Of a stretch of DNA of 64,000 bases, positions 53,496 through 60,927 are shown piece after piece. Under the pieces are notes generated by a model. The model was not told the DNA's origin, made no database searches, and worked only from the letters and a program-made list of their open reading frames with translations. The translations under genes and the position numbers were made by a program. This DNA is from JASSUD01 sp031963415. Lineage in GTDB: Bacteria; Pseudomonadota; Gammaproteobacteria; Burkholderiales; Burkholderiaceae. The number at the start of each line of letters is the position of its first letter. Within the stretch, counting starts at the first letter, position 1. The stretch lies in the NCBI GenBank assembly GCA_031963415.1, contig JASSUI010000001.1, positions 2,790,001 to 2,854,000 of the forward strand. The letters are read 5' to 3'.

Positions 53496-54464
53496 ATGCG
53501 TCAAAGCAAAACGCCGTGTCCATTGGCATTTCGTCAACAAATCATAGAGCTAGTACAAGCAGGCACGAGCTTTGGAGCGCTATCCAGAGAGTTTGACTGC
53601 AGCACCAAGACAATTAGGAGTTGGGTAGCCCAAGCTTCAATAGATCAACCACCTCAATCATCAAGCAAGCCGGGCCTAAATGCTGCAGAGAAAGAAGAGC
53701 TTAGTCGCTTACGCCGACAAGTACGGCAGTTACAGATGGAGCGCGATATCTTGGCAAAGGCTACGGCCTGGTTTGCCGCCAAAGGCGAGAAGATGTACTC
53801 CCCCTCTTCAAACTCGTGATGGCGAATCAGGCCGCGTTCCCTGTGCAGGTATTGTGCCGAGTGTTAAACGTTTCGCGCAGGGAGTATTACGCGAAGTGTC
53901 AGCATAAACCGTGCGCCTACCAGCAAGAGAATGCGCAGCTGATAAAAGCTATTCGGACCATTCATGCGCACTCAGATGCAACGTATGGTATGCACCGTGT
54001 GCGAGCTGATCTGATGGAGCAAGGTTGGACTGTCAGTCGCCGCCGCGTGGCGCACCTGATGCATACTCACGGCCTGCGCGGGGTGTTGCCGTCGTCGCTA
54101 TCAAGTGACGACTCAACGTGACTTGCGGCAGCCCCCTGCCCCAGATTTAGTGCGACGTCAATTTGTTGCTGACGAACCGAATCAACTGTGGGTAGCGGAC
54201 GCCACGTTCGTGCCAACTAGTGCAGGTTTTATCTATCTGGCCATCGTCCTGGATGTGTGGAGTCGACGTGTAGTAGGCTGGGCAATGGGTGAGTCTCTAG
54301 TCACAGAACTTATGCTCGATGCGTTGGATATGGCACTTGAGCAACGCCGGCCTGAAAATGTGATTTATCACAGCGATAAAGGCAGTCAAGGCGGATTCAA
54401 TCGATCGTTGCAACACTGCTGCAGCTCAAACAAGCTCTTTGCGATGAAGAAGCTAAAAAATTAA
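53496..54464 (+). pseudogene. IS3-family element, orfA intact, orfB frameshifted and truncated
   Basis: orfA (53496-53819, 107 residues) is an intact IS3-type helix-turn-helix protein (REFDCSTKTIRSWVAQ) with a leucine-zipper end and an AAAGGAG site. orfB starts at 53816 overlapping orfA, reads VSRREYYAKCQ and HSDATYGMHRVRADLMEQGW, then loses frame near 54105. It continues in another frame with LWVADATFVPTSAGFIYLAI, SRRVVGWAM and VIYHSDKGSQ. The third catalytic residue and the C-terminus are missing. No terminal inverted repeats could be paired. Confidence 0.85.
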
Positions 54465-54536
54465 GCATGTGATTCACACACATAATTTGAATTAATATTC
54501 AAGAATGAATAAAAATAGTGAAATGAAAAATTAACC

Positions 54537-55004
54537 ATGCTCCCATTAACTGAAAATACACTTGCATTTAACGCTATCGGCTTGCATTTTTGGTGGCTGC
54601 TAGCAGGAGGACTCGTGGTCGTCGAGTTGTTCACGGGCACTTTTTATCTACTGATGATTGCATTGGGTTGCTTTATTGGCGGTGCAACGGCTTTACTCGG
54701 TTTCTCAGTCCCTGTGCAATTGATCATTAGCGCAGTTGTTGCACTGAGTGCCATATACTTTTTACGCCGCTCTCGTCTGACGACGTTGAAGAAACATGTA
54801 CAACAAATTTCAGACAATAACCTTGATCTAGGCGCGCTTGTACAGGTGAATGCCTGGCAGGGGCGGCGTGCGCGTGCGCTGTATCGTGGCACGCAGTGGG
54901 ATGTGGAATTGGCTGAGGGCGAACCAAGCGCTGGTCAATGGTATGAAATTAAAGCGATGCGAGGTAATCTTCTGGTTGTAGCCGCCAAGCACAACAACAA
55001 TTAG
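54537..55004 (+). CDS. NfeD-like membrane protein
   Basis: A 155-residue protein with an N-terminal membrane part (WWLLAGGLVVVELFTGTFYL, then two more helices) and a C-terminal OB-fold NfeD domain (LGALVQVNAWQGRRARALYRGTQWDVEL). NfeD partners stomatin/SPFH proteins and helps organise membrane microdomains. The partner gene follows at 55177, but a palindromic element of about 138 bp lies between them. The short form without a ClpP-like protease domain is the common NfeD1b type. Confidence 0.88.
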   Translation: MLPLTENTLAFNAIGLHFWWLLAGGLVVVELFTGTFYLLMIALGCFIGGATALLGFSVPVQLIISAVVALSAIYFLRRSRLTTLKKHVQQISDNNLDLGALVQVNAWQGRRARALYRGTQWDVELAEGEPSAGQWYEIKAMRGNLLVVAAKHNNN

Positions 55005-55007
55005 TAA

Positions 55008-55145
55008 AACTCATTCCAAAAATGCCTAAAAGGCCATGATCGGGGGTCGGGCGATGCTCGGAATCCCATGTACGTCGAGTACACTCCGGTTCCTCCGCTC
55101 CGCCCTCCCCCGCTGACGACCTTTTAGACATTGATGAAACGAGTT
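55008..55145. repeat. Palindromic intergenic element, copy d
   Basis: Inverted arms AACTCATTCCAAAAATGCCT at the left and AGACATTGATGAAACGAGTT at the right, with CTAAAAGGCC/GACCTTTTAG inside. The centre CATGTACGTCGAGTACACTC matches copies c and e. It begins 4 bp after the NfeD stop codon. Confidence 0.75.
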
Positions 55146-55176
55146 CTAGTCGATCTATAAAGGAAAAGTAAAAATC

Positions 55177-56109
55177 ATGTTAGTTACGCTCATGCTCTTC
55201 ATCATCGCTATTGCGATTGTCGCGCAAACAGTCAGAATTGTTCCTCAACAGCACGCGTGGATCGTAGAGCGACTAGGTCGCTATCATGCGACGCTCACAC
55301 CAGGCGTAAACATTGTTTTTCCTTTTATTGATCGCATCGCTGATCGGCATAGCTTAAAAGAAATTCCGCTGGATGTGCCAAGCCAAGTTTGTATCACACG
55401 CGATAACACGCAATTGCAAGTCGATGGTGTGCTTTATTTCCAGGTAACGGACCCAATGAAAGCTTCTTATGGCTCAAGCAATTATCTTGCTGCGATCACC
55501 CAATTAGCGCAAACAACGTTACGCTCCGTTATTGGTAAATTAGAACTCGATAAAACCTTTGAAGAGCGGGCATTAATTAATCAAAGCATCGTCGAAGTCT
55601 TAGACGAAGCAGCAGTCAATTGGGGTGTTAAGGTACTGCGTTACGAAATCAAAGATCTTACGCCGCCTCGAGAAATCCTACTTGCGATGCAATCACAAAT
55701 TACCGCTGAACGTGAGAAACGTGCATTAATTGCCGCTTCTGAGGGCAGACGGCAAGAGCAAATCAATCTTGCGACAGGGGCACGTGAAGCAGAAATTCAA
55801 CGATCAGAAGGTGAAAAACAGGCAGCCATTAACCAAGCCGAAGGCCAAGCAGCTGCCATTCTTGAGGTTGCTGCTGCTAACGCGCAAGCGATTGCAAAAA
55901 TTGGGCAGGCTATTCAATCATCTGGCGGCACAGAGGCGGTTAACTTGAAAGTAGCGGAACAATTTGTGGCTGCCTTTAGTAACCTCGCACAGACAGGTAG
56001 TACATTAATTGTGCCGGCAAACTTGACTGACATGAGTACGCTGATTGGCACAGCATTGTCCATTATTAAGCACGAAAAGGCGCCACGTGCGGAGCCACCT
56101 CTCAATTAA
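55177..56109 (+). CDS. SPFH/band 7 (stomatin-like) protein, QmcA type
   Basis: A 310-residue membrane-anchored protein: one N-terminal helix (LVTLMLFIIAIAIVAQ) followed by the band 7 domain (VRIVPQQHAWIVERLGRYH, LTPGVNIVFPFID, LQVDGVLYFQVTDP) and a helical C-terminus rich in Ala/Gln/Glu (EAEIQRSEGEKQAAINQAEG) that drives oligomerisation. SPFH proteins scaffold membrane microdomains and affect protease access. A GGAAAAG site precedes the ATG. It is paired with the NfeD-like gene upstream, the standard arrangement. Confidence 0.93.
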   Translation: MLVTLMLFIIAIAIVAQTVRIVPQQHAWIVERLGRYHATLTPGVNIVFPFIDRIADRHSLKEIPLDVPSQVCITRDNTQLQVDGVLYFQVTDPMKASYGSSNYLAAITQLAQTTLRSVIGKLELDKTFEERALINQSIVEVLDEAAVNWGVKVLRYEIKDLTPPREILLAMQSQITAEREKRALIAASEGRRQEQINLATGAREAEIQRSEGEKQAAINQAEGQAAAILEVAAANAQAIAKIGQAIQSSGGTEAVNLKVAEQFVAAFSNLAQTGSTLIVPANLTDMSTLIGTALSIIKHEKAPRAEPPLN

Positions 56110-56119
56110 TGCCTCTTAA

Positions 56120-56473
56120 TTAATGCGATACTGGCTGGCATTCGTCAGCCAGGCGTTGGCCGTCACCATCATCTTTGTACCTAAAAAGCATGACCTTGTT
56201 GGGTGAAGATACCAACTTGAAACCGCTAGCAGGATCAATGAAAACATCAACGTCGTTTGATGACGTGTGTCCACGTGGCAATAAATAATCCTTGTTGTCC
56301 CAAGTTACCGTAATGGTTTCGTCCTTTCTTACATCACCTTTCAAAAAGAAACTTACGTTTTTTGAACAAGTCATTTTCACTGAACTTGCAGTCTGTGAAC
56401 AAGCATTGCTCGTTAGCATGACCGTTGCCAGAACGAATAGATAAGTAAAAAGTTGGGTGATTCGATTTCTCAT
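56120..56473 (-). CDS. Small exported protein, hypothetical
   Basis: About 117 residues from the ATG at 56473 (another ATG lies 12 bp upstream). A signal peptide is clear: RNRIT, then a hydrophobic LFTYLFVLATVMLTSNA and a cysteine (CSQ). The residues before that cysteine (SNA) are a poor lipobox, so either a lipoprotein or an ordinary type I substrate is possible. The mature part is about 90 residues, with KMTCSKNVSFFLKG, TVTWDNKDYLL and FRYKDDGDGQRLADEC, probably a small beta-rich domain with a disulfide. It vaguely recalls periplasmic lysozyme-inhibitor folds, but I see no specific motif. It is convergent with the stomatin-like gene, 10 bp apart. Confidence 0.6.
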   Translation of the reverse strand: MRNRITQLFTYLFVLATVMLTSNACSQTASSVKMTCSKNVSFFLKGDVRKDETITVTWDNKDYLLPRGHTSSNDVDVFIDPASGFKLVSSPNKVMLFRYKDDGDGQRLADECQPVSH

Positions 56474-56485
56474 ATAGACATCCAT

Positions 56486-56887
56486 TTATTTTGTTGTTTA
56501 AACGACTATAAAAACCGTTGATGACTTTTATTGAGAGGACGCGGCAGAACGCTTAGGCGGCGTCCTCCCTCTTCAGGAATTGTAACGGTACTGGTAGCAA
56601 TAAATACTCCTCGTCACAACGGATATACAAGAGCTCCTTAATAGTCCACCTTCATTTGATTACTCGAATTCTTAACTGGTAGTTTGTGCGCCTGAGCCAA
56701 AACTATGTGCTTTGAAACAAAGCTATATTGCTGTTGGCATAGCACTTGCTATGAAATAAATGATTAAAAAGATTGCAGTGAGCTTATACCTCATATCCAC
56801 GCATTTTCATTTTGAATAAGTTGATTTATCCGCTGCGCAGTCTAGTAGCAGTTTTATTTCACTAAAAAGTCAATGATGGAGGTCATC
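56486..56887. other. Intergenic region upstream of the lasso-peptide gene
   Basis: A 402-bp region expected to hold the promoter of the lasso cluster. A strong GGAGG site at 56878-56882 precedes the ATG at 56888. I could not assign -35/-10 boxes or an operator with confidence, and no other gene is seen. Confidence 0.55.
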
Positions 56888-57043
56888 ATGCAAAAAACTA
56901 AAGATGTGAATTGCCTTGAAGTGTCTAGTTTGCAAACAAAAGACGAGGTACTGACGGAGTTTTGTGCATCTGAGTCCACGTTAGGAGCGGTGGGCGAAAA
57001 AAATGAAGCTGGGTTCGGTAAATACGATGAACCTGATGTGTAA
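56888..57043 (+). CDS. Lasso peptide precursor (A protein)
   Basis: A 51-codon gene. The predicted leader is residues 1-32, ending ASESTL with threonine at the penultimate position, which lasso processing enzymes require. The predicted 19-residue core is GAVGEKNEAGFGKYDEPDV: a glycine at position 1 and glutamate at position 8 allow the usual 8-residue macrolactam ring, leaving an 11-residue tail with an aromatic residue (F11 or Y14) as a possible plug. GGAGG lies five bases before the ATG. A cyclase and an exporter gene follow. A hairpin directly after the stop could set the A to C/D transcript ratio. The leader's KxxDVNCLEV start is typical of proteobacterial precursors in being short and polar. 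The peptide's activity is unknown. Confidence 0.8.
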   Translation: MQKTKDVNCLEVSSLQTKDEVLTEFCASESTLGAVGEKNEAGFGKYDEPDV

Positions 57044-57061
57044 AGCTTGAAATAAAACAGT

Positions 57062-57079
57062 GCTAAGAATTTGCTTAGC
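57062..57079 (+). terminator. Hairpin between the lasso precursor and processing genes
   Basis: Six-bp perfect stem GCTAAG/CTTAGC with loop AATTTG, 18 bp after the precursor stop. There is no strong T run. Comparable hairpins after lasso precursor genes are thought to stabilise precursor mRNA or attenuate downstream transcription; this one is weak. Confidence 0.4.
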
Positions 57080-57125
57080 GTGTTATTGATAATAAGAAAT
57101 AAAAAAGCGCACCTACTGTTTCACG

Positions 57126-57267
57126 TTGAGGCTAGTGGGTGTGCAATTCCTCCGCTGTATATGCCTTGTCAAAAGTCAGAGAGGTATCCCCATCGGCGAT
57201 AGCAACCTTAAAAGAGAAAAGCTAGCCGTCGTTCTAGCGTTTCCTCACCCGTTATTCAAACTACGCT
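57126..57267 (+). pseudogene. Possible relic of the lasso leader peptidase (B protein) C-terminus
   Basis: Lasso clusters need a B protein, usually about 200 residues with a C-terminal transglutaminase-like protease. Only 224 bp separate the precursor from the cyclase. In that gap one frame reads RLVGVQ, the +1 frame then gives IPPLYMPC, and the first frame resumes with RGIPIGDSNLKREKLAVVL. This resembles the family pattern LVIGVQxxPFxxHCWVE, G.P, if two frameshifts are allowed. The catalytic cysteine region would be upstream and is absent. The reading is speculative. Confidence 0.3.
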
Positions 57268-59010
57268 ATGACTCTTCTCGGCATCGCTTATCCGAATACC
57301 CAAGAATTTTTAACTCAACATCGAAATTGGCTTCTCACTCACGATCAAACTAATCAGGTCATTGGCGCGTTATTGCATGAAGGAGACGACGCTCATATAA
57401 AAAGCACACTGTATGGAAAGAGCGAAACTCTCTTTTATGGTCTTTATGGATCGGCCTTTTCCAAAGTAGACAATCGTCCGATCAGTGAAGATGATTTATA
57501 TGCGATTGCCTTAGCCGGTCCAACGTGTTTAACCCATCAATTCTGGGGTAAATATTTATTCTTTTGTTTCGATAAGGCCACCAGGAAATTCATCTGCTGC
57601 GCTGACCCGAGCAGTCAATGGACGGTGTACTGGTGGTGGAATGAGCGCTACGGTTTGCTCTTTTCGGATAAGATTACTCGCCTCTATCAAGCGCTAACGG
57701 AAAGAGGAGAACGCCCTGCATGGAACCTCTCATTTTTCTCTATGTGGCTACGCACAGATACCGTGCAAAGTGGTGCGCTGCCCTTTGAGCGTATTTCAGA
57801 AATACCACCAGGGTGTGCTGTTTCCTATACCCCTAGCCGCTCACCCAAAATAGTGCGGATTTGGGATCCACTTGCACATGCAAGCCTCAATGCTACACAA
57901 GATCCATACGACATACTGAAGACTTACCTCAGCCACTTTGTATCCCCAAGCGGCCAGCCCGTTGTAGAGCTTTCTGGCGGCCTGGAATCAAGCTCTGTTT
58001 TGCTTGCGCTACGCGCCGTCTCTCCTGCTCAACCGCTTTTTTGCGCGCATTATTATCATGCTGAGGTGGGGTCATCCAATGAACTCTCATACGCGCGATG
58101 CGTTGCGCAAAATACGCATGCTCATCTCTATGAAATAGACAACAGAGTATTACCCTTCGCCCCAACTTCATCCTTGCCCCGCGTCGCTAAGCCGCATCTG
58201 AGATATTGCTTACTAGCAGCTCACCAGCATTTTGCTAATCAACTTAACGAACAGGAAAATAGTTTGCTCGTGAATGGGCATGGAGGAGATTCTCTATTTG
58301 TCACTTCCCCGCCTTTTGCGGCACTAGCCGATGCGATACTCACCTTCCGTTGGCGAAAACTAATACGTATAGCAATGGATTTAGCGTTGATCCGCAGAGC
58401 TCCCCTTGCTCGTATCATGCATCAGGCATTCGAGTCTCTTCTTTCTTCGAGCCCGCAAGGAAAAACGCGAAGTACCTTCAACCTCCTGTCAGATGCAGTG
58501 CAACAAGAACCGCTCGATAAGAAAGCTTATTTGCATCCGTTGCTGCAAGAGGCCAGGATTCGACTGCCTGGCAAGCTGTATCAATTATTCTTAGCCTTCT
58601 TGGCGCTTGACGACATACGAGCGCCAGCCTATCCGTTCAAAAAACCCATTCATTACCCATTTCTTTGCCAGCCAATGGTCGAGTTTGCGCTCTCAAAGCC
58701 TAGCTACGACCATTTTGAGGGTGCGCATAACCGCATTATGCTGAGAAAGTCGGTCTCTGCTGCGACGGGCTACCCACACCTTTGGCGAAGAAATAAAGGT
58801 GAAACGTCGGGTATCGGCTTACTTGGCATACGCCAGCATAAAGATCATGTGATGGCGATGTGTCTTGAGGGGTTCCTCGCAAAAGAAGGCTATCTCAATC
58901 TAAGCCAAGTCCATACCGCAATCCAAGAAAGCGCCAAAGGTCGCAACGATTATTTTATGGATCTTTTTGCTATTTTCGCCGTTGAGTGTTTTATTCAGGG
59001 ATGGCAATGA
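57268..59010 (+). CDS. Lasso peptide macrolactam synthetase (asparagine-synthetase-like C protein)
   Basis: A 580-residue homologue of asparagine synthetase B, which adenylates the ring glutamate side chain of the core peptide and closes the isopeptide bond with residue 1. The N-terminal half is a degenerate glutaminase domain without the catalytic Cys2 (the start is MTLLG). The ATP-pyrophosphatase loop is VVELSGGLESSSVLLAL at residues 232-248, with Glu where SGGxDS is usual in asparagine synthetases, and the second motif is NGHGGDSLF near 336. It lies 225 bp after the precursor stop and 18 bp before the exporter. The length agrees with McjC/CapC relatives, though somewhat long. General asparagine synthetase is ruled out by the missing Cys2 and the context. 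Confidence 0.88.
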   Translation: MTLLGIAYPNTQEFLTQHRNWLLTHDQTNQVIGALLHEGDDAHIKSTLYGKSETLFYGLYGSAFSKVDNRPISEDDLYAIALAGPTCLTHQFWGKYLFFCFDKATRKFICCADPSSQWTVYWWWNERYGLLFSDKITRLYQALTERGERPAWNLSFFSMWLRTDTVQSGALPFERISEIPPGCAVSYTPSRSPKIVRIWDPLAHASLNATQDPYDILKTYLSHFVSPSGQPVVELSGGLESSSVLLALRAVSPAQPLFCAHYYHAEVGSSNELSYARCVAQNTHAHLYEIDNRVLPFAPTSSLPRVAKPHLRYCLLAAHQHFANQLNEQENSLLVNGHGGDSLFVTSPPFAALADAILTFRWRKLIRIAMDLALIRRAPLARIMHQAFESLLSSSPQGKTRSTFNLLSDAVQQEPLDKKAYLHPLLQEARIRLPGKLYQLFLAFLALDDIRAPAYPFKKPIHYPFLCQPMVEFALSKPSYDHFEGAHNRIMLRKSVSAATGYPHLWRRNKGETSGIGLLGIRQHKDHVMAMCLEGFLAKEGYLNLSQVHTAIQESAKGRNDYFMDLFAIFAVECFIQGWQ

Positions 59011-59028
59011 AGCACGAGGTGACTAAAG

Positions 59029-60828
59029 ATGCGCCATACCTTTAAAACCCTAGTTTTCTTGCTCAACTGTTTGTGGCCCAACGAGTGGTCTGCACGCTCT
59101 CAGGTAATCGCCGCGATAGGCTGCATGGCTTTCTCGATTGGCTTGACCGTAGTAACGCCGATACTGCTTAAATGGTTACTTGATGGCTTTGCCAGCCCCT
59201 CCTCTTCGTTGCTCACCATCTATGCGCTATGCGCTGCCTATGGCGGCGCATGGTTCTTTTCGCAAGCACTGCGTTGCGGCGGGCAATACCTAGTCATTGC
59301 GATCAACGAGCGTATTAGGCGCTTCATCACACTGAACTATGTCAGCCACGTGTTTGATCAATCAGCCGCCTCGTTGAGTGACCATCAAACTGGTTTTTCC
59401 GCGAGCGAAGTTAATCGCGCACAAGACAGTGTGATGCGTGCGCTGATTGGAATTTTTTGGAATACTGCCCCGCTTTGCGTCCAAATTACGTTTGCTGGTG
59501 TTGTTGTGTTGTCTCTGTTTGGCCCACTCTACGCCACTATCCTAATCGGGTTTGTAGCAGCCTATCTTTATTCGACAACACTCACCGTCAAGCACTGCGC
59601 AGTATGGCAGCGCCAGAAAAATCTAGCCGCAGACCACGCCTCAGCTCATCTTATCGACACGCTGACTCACGCAGACACTATCAAGGCCTTCTCTAAAGAA
59701 GAAAATGAAATGGCGCAGCTTGATGAAGTACTCAAGACCCGGGAACACGCCAGTGTCTATAGCACGCGCAAAACAGAAATGTTCAGTGCGCTACAAATGA
59801 TGATCATTGGCCTGGGCTTAATCACCCTTACCTCCCTAGCGGGTCGAGATGTCTTCGCCAACCGCATCACGATCGGAGACTTTGCGCTGTTAAACAATTA
59901 TCTGCTGCAATTTACGTTGCCGCTTAGCGCGTTTGGTTATGCGATACGCGAAGCGCGACTCGGCTTACTCAATCTTGAAGAACTACTGCCCACCTTCCAC
60001 CTTAGGCGAACTTTTGAATCCGAAAGCCAGCCTCTTTTTAAACAAGCACCATCCATCGAATTTCGCGATGCCAGCTTTTGCTACTCATCAGGTAAACAAG
60101 TATTACAGCATGCCAATTTTTTTATTCCAGCCGGCGCATTTTGCGCCATCGTTGGTTCGACAGGCAGTGGGAAATCCACACTGATTAAGCTGTTGCTGCG
60201 TTTGTATGCGCTTGATAGCGGACAGATACTGATTGATGATCAACCGATAGAATCATTTTCTGCTTCGCAGTTACGTCAATCGCTTAGCTATGCGACTCAA
60301 GAAGCTCATTTGCTAGACCGATCCCTGCGCGACAACCTCTGCTTTGCTCGACCACAGGCATCTGATGCAGAAATCGCTCAGGCCATTTACACCTCAGCAC
60401 TAGCACCTGTGATCGAGACGGCAAGCGCTGGCCTTGAGACGCGGATTGGTGAGCGCGGCAATAAACTATCAGGCGGCGAGCGACAACGTGTAGCCCTCGC
60501 GCGCGCGCTGTTGCTACAGCGTCCTTTATTACTTTTAGATGAGCCTACTGCCGCACTCGACGCGCAGACCGAGGTCACCATTTTTCAGCATCTTCATAAG
60601 CATTACCGTCACACAACTCGCATCATCGTCTCCCATCGACTAGCGACCATTCAGCACGCGGATTTAATTTTGGTATTGAAAGAAGGAAAGATCATTGAAT
60701 CTGGGACTCATGCGAGCCTATTAGCACAACAAGGTGAATATGCGGATCTGGTCCTGTCCCAAGAAATGAGGAAGGCAACTTCAAAAAGAAGGTTGCAAAT
60801 CCCAAAAATTAAAACCAAACTAACTTAA
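59029..60828 (+). CDS. Lasso peptide ABC exporter / immunity protein (D protein)
   Basis: A 599-residue half-transporter with six predicted helices in residues 20-310 and one nucleotide-binding domain: Walker A VGSTGSGKST near 375, signature LSGGERQR near 480, Walker B LLLLDEPTAALD near 500 and the H-loop in VSHRLAT. It functions as a homodimer that exports the mature peptide and gives the producer immunity, like McjD. It starts 18 bp after the cyclase gene with a GAGGTGA sequence just upstream. No peptidase C39 domain is attached, so it cannot replace the missing leader peptidase. Its stop is 20 bp before the start codon of the interrupted antitoxin gene. Confidence 0.92.
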   Translation: MRHTFKTLVFLLNCLWPNEWSARSQVIAAIGCMAFSIGLTVVTPILLKWLLDGFASPSSSLLTIYALCAAYGGAWFFSQALRCGGQYLVIAINERIRRFITLNYVSHVFDQSAASLSDHQTGFSASEVNRAQDSVMRALIGIFWNTAPLCVQITFAGVVVLSLFGPLYATILIGFVAAYLYSTTLTVKHCAVWQRQKNLAADHASAHLIDTLTHADTIKAFSKEENEMAQLDEVLKTREHASVYSTRKTEMFSALQMMIIGLGLITLTSLAGRDVFANRITIGDFALLNNYLLQFTLPLSAFGYAIREARLGLLNLEELLPTFHLRRTFESESQPLFKQAPSIEFRDASFCYSSGKQVLQHANFFIPAGAFCAIVGSTGSGKSTLIKLLLRLYALDSGQILIDDQPIESFSASQLRQSLSYATQEAHLLDRSLRDNLCFARPQASDAEIAQAIYTSALAPVIETASAGLETRIGERGNKLSGGERQRVALARALLLQRPLLLLDEPTAALDAQTEVTIFQHLHKHYRHTTRIIVSHRLATIQHADLILVLKEGKIIESGTHASLLAQQGEYADLVLSQEMRKATSKRRLQIPKIKTKLT

Positions 60829-60893
60829 CTTAGTTTAATGGAGGCTATATGAGTCGGGTAGCAGCAACTCATTACTGAGCCACCGCCCCCAAA

Positions 60894-60927
60894 GAACATA
60901 ACGTGCCACTTTCACGGCATTATGCTC
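60894..60927 (-). ncRNA. Group II intron domain V
   Basis: A 34-nt hairpin on the minus strand starting GAGCATAATGCCG, with a GAAA tetraloop inside CCGTGAAAGTGG, a two-base bulge, and the closing strand ACGTTATGTTC. It fits the domain V consensus that forms the ribozyme catalytic core. Confidence 0.9.

Noticed and set aside
53354..53596. 80-residue open frame over the tRNA-like sequence
   Set aside because: It runs through the tRNA-Ala relic and into orfA of the IS in another frame; not a gene.
57126..57353. 75-residue open frame as an independent gene
   Set aside because: It overlaps the start of the lasso cyclase by 86 bp and has no ribosome binding site; it is better seen as a possible B-protein relic.
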